DNA of 46,962 nt from Lachnospiraceae bacterium (lineage in GTDB: Bacteria; Bacillota; Clostridia; Lachnospirales; Lachnospiraceae). The stretch covers positions 1-46,962 of the forward strand of contig JAJPXQ010000017.1 of the NCBI GenBank assembly GCA_021205385.1, in the 5' to 3' direction. This document shows positions 16,953 through 25,827 of this stretch, piece after piece. A program made the translations under genes and the position numbers. The notes under the pieces are model-generated. The model searched no databases, was not told the DNA's origin, and saw only the letters and a program-made list of their open reading frames with translations. How positions within the stretch are numbered: position 1 is the first letter of the stretch; each line of letters opens with the position of its first letter.

Positions 16953-18221
16953 TTATTTCAGAATCCCCAGGCTCTCCAGTTCCTTTCTGGCGGCAGAACA
17001 CCCGCCGGCAGCCGCCTCCCGGTACAGGCATATCGCCTGACTCACATCCTGGTCTGCTCCCAGCCCGTATTCGAGACAATAGGCCAGACTGTACTGTGCC
17101 TGTGGATCCTTCTGTTTTGCCGCTTTCTGATAAAATCGAACCGCCATCTTATAATCCGGCTTTACACCCCGTCCATAATAGAAAAGCTCTCCCAGCATCC
17201 CTTCCGCAGCAGCATCCCCCTGCCTGGCGGCTTTGGTAAACCATCTGGCCGCCTCGCGGTAATCCTGTTTTACACCTTTCCCACAGGCGTAGCAACACCC
17301 CAGGTACCTCTGAGCAGCGGAGCTTCCTCTCTCGGCTGCTCTGCGGAAGCTGCGCGCAGCAGCCGCATAGTCCTGCTTCACGCCCCGTCCAAAATAATAA
17401 TTAAGCCCGAGAAGGTTCTGCGTGGGCACGTCCTGCTGCTTTGCCGCTCTGCCCGCAGCGTTCGGAAACATGATCCGCTCCAGGGCAGCTTTCGCCTGCG
17501 CGCTCCCTCGTGCGGCAGCTTTCCGGTACCAGAACAGCGCCTGTTCTTTGCAGAGAGAGCCTGAGAGTCCACCTCGCTCATTGCAGTAGCCAAGATTGTA
17601 TTGTGCCGAGACATCTCCCTTCTGCGCGGCTTTTTCGTACCATTTAGCGGCTGCGGACCAGTCCTTTTCAACCCCGCAGCCGTAATAGTAACAGTCTCCC
17701 AGCCGGTTCTGCGCGGCGGCGTTTCCTCTGGCCGCCTCAGCGCAATAAAAGTCCAGATTTTCCGGACGGATTGGCGGATATTCCAGATCTCGCTCCTCCG
17801 GTCCGACCGGTGTTTCAAAACGCTGCCTTTCCTGTGAATTCTGCTCCCTGCCAGCCCGCTCCGAAATACGGATCTGATCCTGTTTGGGGCGCGTGGCAGC
17901 ATTAAACTTCGGATCAAAATAAAGCTTTAGCTTCAGCCTGGCACTCTCACTGCCCCGATCCGCCGCCTGCACATACAGCTGCTTTGCCGTCTCCAGTTTT
18001 TCTTCCCGGTTTTCATCCTGAGTTTCTTCCTGCCAGAGGGCGTCTGCCTTTCGGCAAAGAACGTCCGCGCTGATCCGTGCGTGTTCATACGACAGGCGCT
18101 GCGCCTCGCCGAGCAGAGAGATCACCCGATACGCTTCATAATTCCTGCTCTCGTCGAAACCGCAGGCCGCGCAGATCATGATTTCATTGTTTTCAGCACC
18201 GCACGCCGGACACTTCCACAT
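16953..18221 (-). CDS. Zinc-ribbon protein with Sel1 repeats
   Basis: This 422-residue protein opens with a zinc ribbon (CPACGAENNEIMICAACGFD) joined to RNYEAYR, then a helical linker, then about seven Sel1-type TPR repeats (for example AQYNLGYC, YYFGRGVKQDYAAAARSF, YYGRGVKPDYKMAVRFYQKAA). Sel1 repeats mediate protein contacts. The same N-terminal module occurs in the genes at 43927 and 45456 on the other arm of the locus. The start is the ATG at 18221, with CGGAGG 9 bases upstream; an ATG at 18230 abuts that site and is too close. It probably acts as an adaptor in the cytoplasm. Confidence 0.85.
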   Translation of the reverse strand: MWKCPACGAENNEIMICAACGFDESRNYEAYRVISLLGEAQRLSYEHARISADVLCRKADALWQEETQDENREEKLETAKQLYVQAADRGSESARLKLKLYFDPKFNAATRPKQDQIRISERAGREQNSQERQRFETPVGPEERDLEYPPIRPENLDFYCAEAARGNAAAQNRLGDCYYYGCGVEKDWSAAAKWYEKAAQKGDVSAQYNLGYCNERGGLSGSLCKEQALFWYRKAAARGSAQAKAALERIMFPNAAGRAAKQQDVPTQNLLGLNYYFGRGVKQDYAAAARSFRRAAERGSSAAQRYLGCCYACGKGVKQDYREAARWFTKAARQGDAAAEGMLGELFYYGRGVKPDYKMAVRFYQKAAKQKDPQAQYSLAYCLEYGLGADQDVSQAICLYREAAAGGCSAARKELESLGILK

Positions 18222-18296
18222 AGTCTCCATCCTCCGTTTTCCACAGCGCCATCCAAATACACACTAGGGGCACTTCCATGAGTAAAATGGCAGATC

Positions 18297-21200
18297 TCAG
18301 ATTTCGTTCTGCATATATTCTTTTAATTCAAGCGCGTCTGGCGCGATATATGGCTTCAGCTGGAAGGTATTCTTAATTCCGTCTGAGTAAATGACGGTAT
18401 TCTCTCTTAACCCCGCCACGGAAATATTCTCCACCAGACTGTCCGCGTCACTGGTCGCCAATGAGAAAATCACACGCTCCGGAAATTTGGACAGAATATT
18501 CTCCCCGTAATACATCGTCTCCCGAACCGTCTGGTACTCTAATGATGATACCACAAAATGAATGCCCATGGCAGATCCATTTGACATTAATTTTAATAAT
18601 TTATCCCCGACCGACAGATTATCATCCCGGTCACCCCCGCTGGAGAACATACTGTTGATCGCTGCAAACGGGTCGTCCGCGTCCATGAAGCCCCCCGGCT
18701 CATCAAAAGTCGGTTCTTCGTCCAGATAATCCGACTCATCGATCGGCTCACCCTTCATCATCGTCTTTACAATGTCCAGGAACTGAAGGTTCTTGATCAC
18801 GATGAAAATCACTTCATTGGAGGCACGCTTTTTGTTCGCGACATATTTCTGATAGATATCCTTGATATAACGGATAATATCCCCCCGATCCAGAGCGACA
18901 TAGAAACGGGAGTTGGACATCAGAAGTACATCGTAGAAATCCTCCGAGACATCCTCACCGATCATTTTTTCTCCGTCTATGCAATAGACGCTCGCATTCT
19001 GGTTCAACAGAGCAGCTATCATGTAATTATTGGCTACCATGTTCGCCATCTGCTCATTGGAACCGCAGATCAGCAGATTATGTTTTCTCTTTTTGTCCAC
19101 AGAGATCGCAAACGGCGGAGCCACACGGATCAGCGTACCCATGTGAATGCTCACCGGAAGGCTGTCCGTATAGCCGAATCCCTTTGAGCGATAATAGTCC
19201 AGCAGCTTCGTCGTACGGCTGCCCTCAAAAGTTTGGAGATTACAGGGAACATCCGCAAAGGTTTTGCTGATCAGATCCAGATACTCCTTCTGCGTATTCG
19301 GATCACAGTACGCCGTGCGGAAGCCGATATTTTGCTGCTCAGTATAGTCCAGGTTCATCACCGCGGTTCCGATCGGTCCCTTCATCATCTCAAAGGCGCG
19401 TACATCGTTCTGGTCAGAGAACAGATACCTTGCGTCATTTTCGCCGCATTTTAGTCCCACGCGAACCCGCATCTGCTCAACTGTGCCATGGGAAAGCGCC
19501 AGTTCTGAGATCACTTTCGTCGACTGCGTCGCCATGAGCAGATGGATGCCGAACGCACGCCCTTCCGTAACAATCCGGTTCGTCAGCTCCGCGCACTCCA
19601 TCGCGACACTCCGGTTTGAGGAGTCATTAAACAGGATCTGGAACTCATCCATAATCACAAGGAGCCTCGGCATCGACTCTCCTGTGGCCTGTATATAACC
19701 CTTCAGGCTGGTCTGTCCGGCCTCTTTAAACTGAGCGCCACGGTGCTCCATCTCACTGACCAGATTTTCCAGAATGCTCTTGCCAAATTCCTGCATCGCG
19801 TCGAGCGCCAACAGCTGGATATGGGGCAGAGGCACAGACTCATATATTTTAAATTCCGTCCCGCTCTTAAAGTCCATCAGATACAGGTGCAGCTGTTCCG
19901 GCGAATAGTTCAGCATACCGCTCATGATGATTGTGTGCAGAAGCGTCGATTTGCCGGAACCGGAGGCACCCGCGATCATGCCGTGATGCGAGGAGCCCTC
20001 GCCGAGCGTCATATTCACCACCGCGTCTCCGTCACCGACGCCGACCGGGATCCGCATAGATTTTGCGGAATTCATGGAGAACAACCGGGGCGGCATGATA
20101 TCCTTGAAGGAAAGCCCACGCTTCTTGATCGCGTCCGCGCGCTCCAGGTAATCATTGATAAACGCATCCGTATCTACACCTGTCATCTCTCCATGCAGGC
20201 GGATCGGCAGGTTGTAGGGCAACATGATGTAATTGCCGTCCCGGTATTCAATATTCGTGCAGAACCGGGTGATAGACTCCAGCCGCTCATCGATATTCTC
20301 ATAACGCGAGAAGGAAACGTCCGGATTATAGCAAATAATGGCAAATACGCCGCACTTATTACCGTTCCGGAGAATATTGGAGAGCAGATCAATGCTCCTG
20401 CCGTCCATCCTGCTCGGAAAATCATAGATCACCAACAGCGTGACCAACTCCGCACGGTTCGGAGTGTTAAGATTGTAGTCGAGAATATCCTGATACCGGT
20501 TGCCCAGCTTTTCCTGGATAAATTCATCGATCTGCGCGTTGATCTTCTGGAGCCGGGCTGTCATCATTTCCTGGCTCGTATAAATTTTCCGGTCAAAAAT
20601 ATCCGGACAGCGCTTGCGAAATTCCAAAAACGGGATAATGCTGTTTCCGCGCTGTTCTCCGTCGAAAACACAGATATTGACCTTTGTCACCGGCATAACA
20701 GACAAAAAGCTCCACATGACATGGTGAGTAAAGGCCAGCATTTCCCGACTATTTTTTTCCGGGCAGTTCAGGAACAGATTGAAGCTGTTTTTGAGGTCAA
20801 AAGCCAGCGGCAGCTCGACCAGAGAAGTCTCACCATCCTCGCCTGTCCCCGCGCCAAATTTGTCGACAATCGTCCGGTAGCCGACGCTATCAGAAAAAAT
20901 ATCCCCCGGATACAACACGTTTCCGAGCGTGACATACTGCTGAAACACCGCATCCGCGTCCGGCACTTTCCCATAGGTTTTGTCGCAGATATCCAACAGC
21001 TCGCAAACGCGCTTTACGCTCGCGTCCAGCTCCAGGGAGTCCTTCGCGTCGACCAACCCCCGAATCAGAGGCGAGAAAGCGATGCCGCGATTCCGGATGC
21101 CTTCATAAATCAGCATATATTTGCTAAAAAATCGGCCAAAATCGGTCTTGTCCGGCATATCATAGCAGGAGAGAGGCAGACCTTTGAGCACAAAGCTGCC

Positions 21201-22700
21201 CTCGCTCTGCACAATCATCGTCGTCATATTGCTGATCTCTTTCATATTGTTGTCAAACTCGTTAGAGCGAGTGCCCTCTTCTTCCGGGAGGTAAGCGATC
21301 AGCGTATAGACACCGCATCTGCTGCCATTGCGCAGAATATTTTTCAGATCGGCAAGCATCCGCTCATTGAAGCCTCTCGGGAAATCATAAATCACGAGCA
21401 GTTCCGCTTTCGCCTGATAGTTGTCATTGTCTTTCTCATAATCAAAAATCGTATTATAAGTATTCCCGAGCCTGTCCTGGATGACGGTTCCTATGTATTC
21501 ATTGAGTTTTACAATTTTTTCCGCCACCTCATCCCGGTTGACATATATTTTTTCACCAAACAGCGCCGGGAGTTTCTTTTTCGCGTCGAAAAACGGCGTT
21601 ATACTGTTCCCACGGTTTTCAGGATCTACAATGCTGTAGGTCAGCCTGGCGACCGGCATCATGGAGAGAAACGCGTACATAACCGAATGGGTGAACGCCT
21701 CCACTATCGTCTGATTGCTGTTGTCACTCACAATCAGCCACGCCGGCGCCTTTTTCGATGTAAAGAGCACCGGAAAGCGAATCACGCTGCCAGTCATCAG
21801 CTTCGCGCATTTATCCTTAATGATCGACGCCACAATGCCCGACTGTACAAAAAAGTCTACAGGATAATCCACAAAGGAAACAAACAGGATATGGTCTACC
21901 AGCTTTTCGCCAGTATTGACTTTCAGAAAACTGCCCTTATAGCGCGCGGTCACAGCCGCGAGCGATCGGATCGTCTCATCCGGCAGCAACTTATCCAGCA
22001 TCGAATAGATCTGATCGGCGACGTCGTCCAGATTCACCAGATGCTTCTGCTCAAACGCCTCCATCTCATTTTTATTGCGATCAATCAGGTCGTTTTGCTG
22101 CTTGAGAAAGTCTCTCTTCAGTGACCGCAAATTTTCATCCGTCAGCGTCGGAAGTTCACCCTCGATCTCCTTTACAAATACCTCCACAGTGTTGCGCAGA
22201 ATGATCAGCTCATCATAATCCTTTTTGCGCTGGCTGGACAGCATAAAATTCAGGCCATTTAAAACTCCCGGAAGCACCGTCTCCGCATAGTGCTGCGACA
22301 TGGAGGAAAATTTCTTCTGAAGCTGATCCAGCGCGGAAAAATAATCGGTAACATCGTCAAACTCCGGACTCGTCTGCCCTGCCAGCTCTTCTTCTCTCTT
22401 CTTTTTTGACTTTACAAAATATTTATCGACAGCGGAAAGCTTTTCTTCCAGCCGGATGATGTCCGATAAAATATCTTTCGCACGGTTGATCGTCCGTTTC
22501 GACTGGGTTCTTACGGCCGTACAGCTACTGTTATAATTTTTATTCAGCTGCTCCACAAGATTTGCCTGACTATTTTCCAGCTGGCTTTTTTTCTTCGTAT
22601 ACTGCGCCTGTGTATTGCTAATCAAAGACTCCGCATTATCGGCAAACGCATTGATATTCGCCACTAACGCAATAATTTCTTCCTGGGATAATACTTCCAT
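18297..22700 (-). CDS. FtsK/SpoIIIE (EccC/EssC-like) ATPase with four ATPase modules
   Basis: This 1467-residue protein has ~280 N-terminal residues of coiled coil, then four FtsK-type modules. Modules 1 and 2 are visibly related (FSHxVMxxFLSxMPV, ENRGNSITPFF versus EQRGNSIIPFL, LLVIYDFP in each) but lack Walker A. Module 3 is intact: Walker A GASGSGKST near residue 910, Walker B LLVIMDEF near 1012, then LLMATQSTKVI. Module 4 has LLICGSNEQ in place of Walker A. This matches the EccC/EssC plan of several ATPase modules used to export WXG100 proteins, but no FHA domains or N-terminal membrane helices are seen. The ATG at 22700 has AAAGGA 8 bases upstream. WXG100-like genes lie upstream in the same cluster. 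Confidence 0.85.
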   Translation of the reverse strand: MEVLSQEEIIALVANINAFADNAESLISNTQAQYTKKKSQLENSQANLVEQLNKNYNSSCTAVRTQSKRTINRAKDILSDIIRLEEKLSAVDKYFVKSKKKREEELAGQTSPEFDDVTDYFSALDQLQKKFSSMSQHYAETVLPGVLNGLNFMLSSQRKKDYDELIILRNTVEVFVKEIEGELPTLTDENLRSLKRDFLKQQNDLIDRNKNEMEAFEQKHLVNLDDVADQIYSMLDKLLPDETIRSLAAVTARYKGSFLKVNTGEKLVDHILFVSFVDYPVDFFVQSGIVASIIKDKCAKLMTGSVIRFPVLFTSKKAPAWLIVSDNSNQTIVEAFTHSVMYAFLSMMPVARLTYSIVDPENRGNSITPFFDAKKKLPALFGEKIYVNRDEVAEKIVKLNEYIGTVIQDRLGNTYNTIFDYEKDNDNYQAKAELLVIYDFPRGFNERMLADLKNILRNGSRCGVYTLIAYLPEEEGTRSNEFDNNMKEISNMTTMIVQSEGSFVLKGLPLSCYDMPDKTDFGRFFSKYMLIYEGIRNRGIAFSPLIRGLVDAKDSLELDASVKRVCELLDICDKTYGKVPDADAVFQQYVTLGNVLYPGDIFSDSVGYRTIVDKFGAGTGEDGETSLVELPLAFDLKNSFNLFLNCPEKNSREMLAFTHHVMWSFLSVMPVTKVNICVFDGEQRGNSIIPFLEFRKRCPDIFDRKIYTSQEMMTARLQKINAQIDEFIQEKLGNRYQDILDYNLNTPNRAELVTLLVIYDFPSRMDGRSIDLLSNILRNGNKCGVFAIICYNPDVSFSRYENIDERLESITRFCTNIEYRDGNYIMLPYNLPIRLHGEMTGVDTDAFINDYLERADAIKKRGLSFKDIMPPRLFSMNSAKSMRIPVGVGDGDAVVNMTLGEGSSHHGMIAGASGSGKSTLLHTIIMSGMLNYSPEQLHLYLMDFKSGTEFKIYESVPLPHIQLLALDAMQEFGKSILENLVSEMEHRGAQFKEAGQTSLKGYIQATGESMPRLLVIMDEFQILFNDSSNRSVAMECAELTNRIVTEGRAFGIHLLMATQSTKVISELALSHGTVEQMRVRVGLKCGENDARYLFSDQNDVRAFEMMKGPIGTAVMNLDYTEQQNIGFRTAYCDPNTQKEYLDLISKTFADVPCNLQTFEGSRTTKLLDYYRSKGFGYTDSLPVSIHMGTLIRVAPPFAISVDKKRKHNLLICGSNEQMANMVANNYMIAALLNQNASVYCIDGEKMIGEDVSEDFYDVLLMSNSRFYVALDRGDIIRYIKDIYQKYVANKKRASNEVIFIVIKNLQFLDIVKTMMKGEPIDESDYLDEEPTFDEPGGFMDADDPFAAINSMFSSGGDRDDNLSVGDKLLKLMSNGSAMGIHFVVSSLEYQTVRETMYYGENILSKFPERVIFSLATSDADSLVENISVAGLRENTVIYSDGIKNTFQLKPYIAPDALELKEYMQNEI

Positions 22701-22709
22701 ATGAATAAT

Positions 22710-22745
22710 CCTTTCCCTTCGCAAAGCGAACTCTCAGGACAAACC
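22710..22745 (-). repeat. Palindromic repeat, degenerate copy R5 (intergenic)
   Basis: CCTTTCCCTTCGCAAAGCG and the following bases align to the left hairpin of the other copies with one deletion and a few substitutions. It lies just upstream of the FtsK-like gene and its left edge overlaps that gene's ribosome binding site region. The right half is not recognisable. The rest of 22746-22807 shows nothing else. Confidence 0.5.
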
Positions 22746-22807
22746 ATACTGCCGTTTTCCTGTTTCTCCGGCTACTTTGGGCTTTCCTGTTCTTTCTGTC
22801 TCACAGG

Positions 22808-23998
22808 CTATTCCTGGCTCTCCTGTTTCTTCTGTCTCTCCTGCTTTTCCTGTAGTTCATACCTGCAGCACTGATGATCAACGCAGGAAGCTTTCCCGAA
22901 ACCTACGACCAGGGATCTGGTAATCTGGAGCGGGTAGCTGAAGATCTCCACCATCTCACCCCCAATCTGCGGATTGGAAGTATTACAGACTACGGTGTAC
23001 TGTTTCAGATCATTCAAGACTCTCGGTATATAGTCCGCATTCGTCAGGTTCAACAGATCAATCGCAAGCTTAATGCCGATAGTCGTGATGAAATTGATGT
23101 CAACAGAGATGCCAGGCTCAAATTTCATGCCCTCGGTCAGTTCCTGATTCGAGTAAATATGATGGTTCGCCTGCGCCCGCGCAGAAATATTCCCTCCGTC
23201 CCCAAGAGCGCACTCGTAGCACGGCATCCCCCGGTCAGGTACGTGATAAAATATCTCCCCCGCATAAGCCCTCTCCCAAAAACCAATGGAAATAAAATAT
23301 GAAGAATAATAAATACTGATCCGGTTCGTATATACATCCGCTGCACGGTTGTCCGCACATCCCACAAAGACGGTGTCACCGGGCACACAAAATGCGTCCA
23401 GCTGCGCTTTCGGAAGATTCTGCGCGATCCCCTCATACTTCTGTACATCCACGCTCGGGTTGATGTTTTTGAGTTTTCTCTCCAGGGCATTGACCTTCAG
23501 GTCGCCGACATCCTCGATCCCACACTGATGTCTACAGATATTATGATACTCAACAATGTCCGCGTCGCAGAGCAGAAAGTGTCCGACTCCAGACCGTGCA
23601 AGCTCCATGGCTACCAGGCTGCCTACTGAACCACAACCCAGAATTACCGCCCGCTTTCCAGACATAATATCCGTCTCCAGAATCCCCTTGTTGCGGGAAA
23701 AAATACTCTGATACAGGCCGTAAGATTCCACTTTCAGGTTCTTTCCCTCGCTAAAGAAAAGGAGTCTTCCCCCGGAAACTGACGCAGAAAGCCCTGTATC
23801 CGTCTCATCCACCTGCGTTTCCAGAGCCTGTACCGTGCAGAGATACTCTCCGCGCTCCTTTAATTCTTCCGGATATACGTTAAAGATAAAGGTATCCGGG
23901 AAATACCGACCGTACAGTTTTCTCTCTCTTACATCCCGCAGCTGCTCCTCGGAAATAAAGACAGTCTTTTCGATCTCATCATTAAAAAAGTTTTCCAT
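22808..23998 (-). CDS. E1-like ThiF-fold enzyme
   Basis: This 396-residue protein carries a ThiF/MoeB/E1 adenylation domain: GCGSVG at 121-126 (nucleotide binding), Asp145/Asp147, the N..R pair in YHNICRH (153-156), Lys168 and the ADNR motif at 215-218. Cys260 and Cys263 (PCYEC) with a later Cys pair (CVDHQC) likely hold zinc, as in MoeB. E1-like enzymes adenylate the C-terminus of a ubiquitin-like protein. A ~110-residue N-terminal region of unknown fold precedes the domain; the tail is a Gln/Lys/Glu-rich coil. Which cysteine would be catalytic is unclear. It starts two bases after the JAMM gene stop and is co-transcribed with it. Confidence 0.85.
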   Translation of the reverse strand: MENFFNDEIEKTVFISEEQLRDVRERKLYGRYFPDTFIFNVYPEELKERGEYLCTVQALETQVDETDTGLSASVSGGRLLFFSEGKNLKVESYGLYQSIFSRNKGILETDIMSGKRAVILGCGSVGSLVAMELARSGVGHFLLCDADIVEYHNICRHQCGIEDVGDLKVNALERKLKNINPSVDVQKYEGIAQNLPKAQLDAFCVPGDTVFVGCADNRAADVYTNRISIYYSSYFISIGFWERAYAGEIFYHVPDRGMPCYECALGDGGNISARAQANHHIYSNQELTEGMKFEPGISVDINFITTIGIKLAIDLLNLTNADYIPRVLNDLKQYTVVCNTSNPQIGGEMVEIFSYPLQITRSLVVGFGKASCVDHQCCRYELQEKQERQKKQESQE

Positions 23999-24000
23999 AT

Positions 24001-25005
24001 CTACTCATCCTCATTTTTATTCAGGCGTATCAATTGTGCCAGCGAAGTCAGGATATTCCTTGTCTCTGGCTCCACAAGACTGCGGGGTCTCTTCGCCTCC
24101 TGCTCATTCGCCGCTTCCTTTGCCATGTAGTACAGATCCTCAAACAGCCCCTGCTCATAAATATATTTCTCGCCATTGTGCCAGAAGATCAAGCTTGCCC
24201 TCCCCTCATGGTAGCCAAAGGTCACTTTTTCCGTCCCATCCGGTGTGTCCTGGGAAAGAATGATCCGCCCCTCGGAAGAGATCACTGACATCTGTACGCC
24301 GATCTCATCGGACAGAAAGGAAAGATCTTTCACCACATTCTCAATCAGCATCTCCTGAAGCTCGTCTGAATCCATACCCGGCTTTCGAATGTCTTCCTCC
24401 ACGAGCCGATCCTGATAGTATGGCTCAATAAAGTTCATAAAATGATCCAGCCTCGCAAAAGCTCCATATCCGTCCAGTTCTTCTTCCCTTCGCATAATAT
24501 TCTGCATGAGTTTCTCATAATGCTCTGTACTCTTAAATCGCAGATATTTTTCGGGGATCAGGTGATCGCCTACCACATAGGATATCCTGGAATACCTGCA
24601 CGGTCTGCCCACGTGATACATGGTCAGGCGGAATTTCGGGTCAATGTTCACCAACCCGGAAATCGCTCCGGCCGGCCTCATGGAAGCATATTTGGAATTT
24701 GTTCCGTTGTCCGTCATTGAAAATACATCAAATGAACCCGGATGACGATGCCAAAGGCCGATCAGGGTCAGCCTTTCTTCGTACAGGTTCGCGATTTTAT
24801 TGATCAGATGCTGCGTATATTTCTGATCATACTCAAAATAAGCCACTTCAAAAATAGAATTCGGTCCGGGGTCTATCGTCTCAATTACATACCAGATGTC
24901 CCGGTCATAAATCCCCAGAAACAGACCGCCCGTCTCTGTTGCTATTTTCTCCGTGGTCTCAGCCATGACTGCAGCATAAGCTCTGTCAGAAAAAACTACC
25001 TTCAT
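24001..25005 (-). CDS. JAMM/MPN-domain isopeptidase-like protein
   Basis: The N-terminal ~150 residues form a complete JAB1/MPN metalloprotease site: Glu24 (ETGGLFLG), then His86, His88, Ser96 and Asp99 in LWHRHPGSFDVFSMTDN, matching E...HxHx7SxxD. Such enzymes remove ubiquitin-like proteins from targets or trim their C-termini. The ~180 C-terminal residues are a second, unrecognised domain. GGAGG precedes the ATG at 25005. A strong hairpin/T-tract lies between this gene and the E2-like gene upstream, so it may be expressed at lower level. It is followed directly by the E1-like gene. Confidence 0.88.
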   Translation of the reverse strand: MKVVFSDRAYAAVMAETTEKIATETGGLFLGIYDRDIWYVIETIDPGPNSIFEVAYFEYDQKYTQHLINKIANLYEERLTLIGLWHRHPGSFDVFSMTDNGTNSKYASMRPAGAISGLVNIDPKFRLTMYHVGRPCRYSRISYVVGDHLIPEKYLRFKSTEHYEKLMQNIMRREEELDGYGAFARLDHFMNFIEPYYQDRLVEEDIRKPGMDSDELQEMLIENVVKDLSFLSDEIGVQMSVISSEGRIILSQDTPDGTEKVTFGYHEGRASLIFWHNGEKYIYEQGLFEDLYYMAKEAANEQEAKRPRSLVEPETRNILTSLAQLIRLNKNEDE

Positions 25006-25021
25006 TGTCGTACCTCCAGGA

Positions 25022-25062
25022 ATAGAAAAACGTCCGGCTTCAGGTATGTGAAGCCGGACGTT
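25022..25062 (-). terminator. Intrinsic terminator or attenuator inside the cluster
   Basis: A perfect 14-bp inverted repeat (AACGTCCGGCTTCA at 25029-25042 and its complement at 25049-25062) with a 6-base loop is followed on the minus strand by TTTTTCTATT. That is a textbook rho-independent terminator. It lies between the E2-like gene and the JAMM gene, just upstream of the JAMM ribosome binding site, so it would reduce transcription of everything downstream. Confidence 0.8.
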
Positions 25063-25071
25063 CCAGTAATT

Positions 25072-25620
25072 TTAATAATTACCCTCCATAGCGACATCGT
25101 CGCTGATTTCGCCGTTCAGCCACATCTCACAAAGTACGATCCATTTGCACGCCCAGCTGAGCGAGGAGGCGGCAGACGTCGATCTGGTCTGTCCCGTCTT
25201 AAAATAGCGGGGATCCGCCGTACAGATAAAATACTCTTCATTGCGGCCAAAATTTCCACGATAAATATGCGGCAGGCCAAGTCCGAATCCATGCTTAAGC
25301 GCATTATCGTACGTGCCGTAGGTCTGTAGCACGAGCGGCATCATCTGCTGCGCGACATCTTTCAATCTTGGTGAAACAGGCAGGATCTGAATCGATCCGC
25401 CGTACTCATCTTTCCCGGCGTGCGGGTGGTCGTTCTTATAGATTAGCATAAGATCCCAGACCATGCCGCCCTCTCCGGTCGGCTGCACCTTACCGCGCCA
25501 GTAAAGCCTTCCTGTACCATCCTGAAGCTGGTTGATCCGAAAGCTTGGGAAAAACTTCTGCATGGCGGCAACCTCCGCCTGATAAAGATCCGGGTCGCTC
25601 TGATACCAATAAAATGCCAT
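25072..25620 (-). CDS. E2-like (UBC-fold) candidate
   Basis: This 182-residue protein has the pattern of prokaryotic E2-like proteins: a beta-meander (LYWRGKVQP, WDLMLIYKNDHP, GGSIQILPVSP), then LPHIYRG (His118) and EEYFICTADP with Cys133 in the place expected for the catalytic cysteine, and a final helix WACKWIVLCEMWLNGE that resembles the aromatic helix ending those families. E2 proteins carry an activated ubiquitin-like protein as a thioester. Its place next to JAMM and E1-like genes supports the call, but sequence similarity is weak and a fold search is needed. GGGGAGG precedes the ATG at 25620; the gap to the preceding stop is two bases. Confidence 0.6.
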   Translation of the reverse strand: MAFYWYQSDPDLYQAEVAAMQKFFPSFRINQLQDGTGRLYWRGKVQPTGEGGMVWDLMLIYKNDHPHAGKDEYGGSIQILPVSPRLKDVAQQMMPLVLQTYGTYDNALKHGFGLGLPHIYRGNFGRNEEYFICTADPRYFKTGQTRSTSAASSLSWACKWIVLCEMWLNGEISDDVAMEGNY

Positions 25621-25622
25621 TT

Positions 25623-25802
25623 TCAGTCCTCCCCGGCAAGCTTGCCGTCCGGAACCTGGATACCAGACATTCCGTTTTCCTGCATCTCATCCTTTGTGCC
25701 CACTTCACCGGTAGGTGTCACTACCACCGGGTTGCCCTGTCTGAGCGCCTCCGCCAAAGCTCTGCGGCGAGCCGCAGCTACATCACTGTTTGAATTGTCC
25801 AT
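25623..25802 (-). CDS. 59-residue small protein before the E2-like gene
   Basis: The ATG at 25802 has a strong AAAGGAGG site 7 bases upstream. The protein begins with a basic helix (VAAARRRALAEALRQG), has a short strand-like part (NPVVVTPTGEVG) and a polar end (GIQVPDGKLAGED). It is too short for a complete beta-grasp fold and has no C-terminal Gly-Gly, so it is not an obvious ubiquitin-like modifier. Its position between a membrane protein and the E2-like gene, two bases from the latter, makes it a candidate substrate, tag or exported peptide. Confidence 0.7.
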   Translation of the reverse strand: MDNSNSDVAAARRRALAEALRQGNPVVVTPTGEVGTKDEMQENGMSGIQVPDGKLAGED

Positions 25803-25827
25803 TTCAAATCCTCCTTTCAGCAACTTC

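Noticed and set aside
18264-18280. Fragment similar to the right half of the dispersed repeat (AGGGGCACTTCCATG)
   Set aside because: Too short to distinguish from chance, and no left hairpin is present.
19743-22124. Long open frame of about 790 codons on the plus strand
   Set aside because: It lies opposite the FtsK-like gene, has no recognisable domain and no ribosome binding site, and its composition looks like an antisense reading of that gene.
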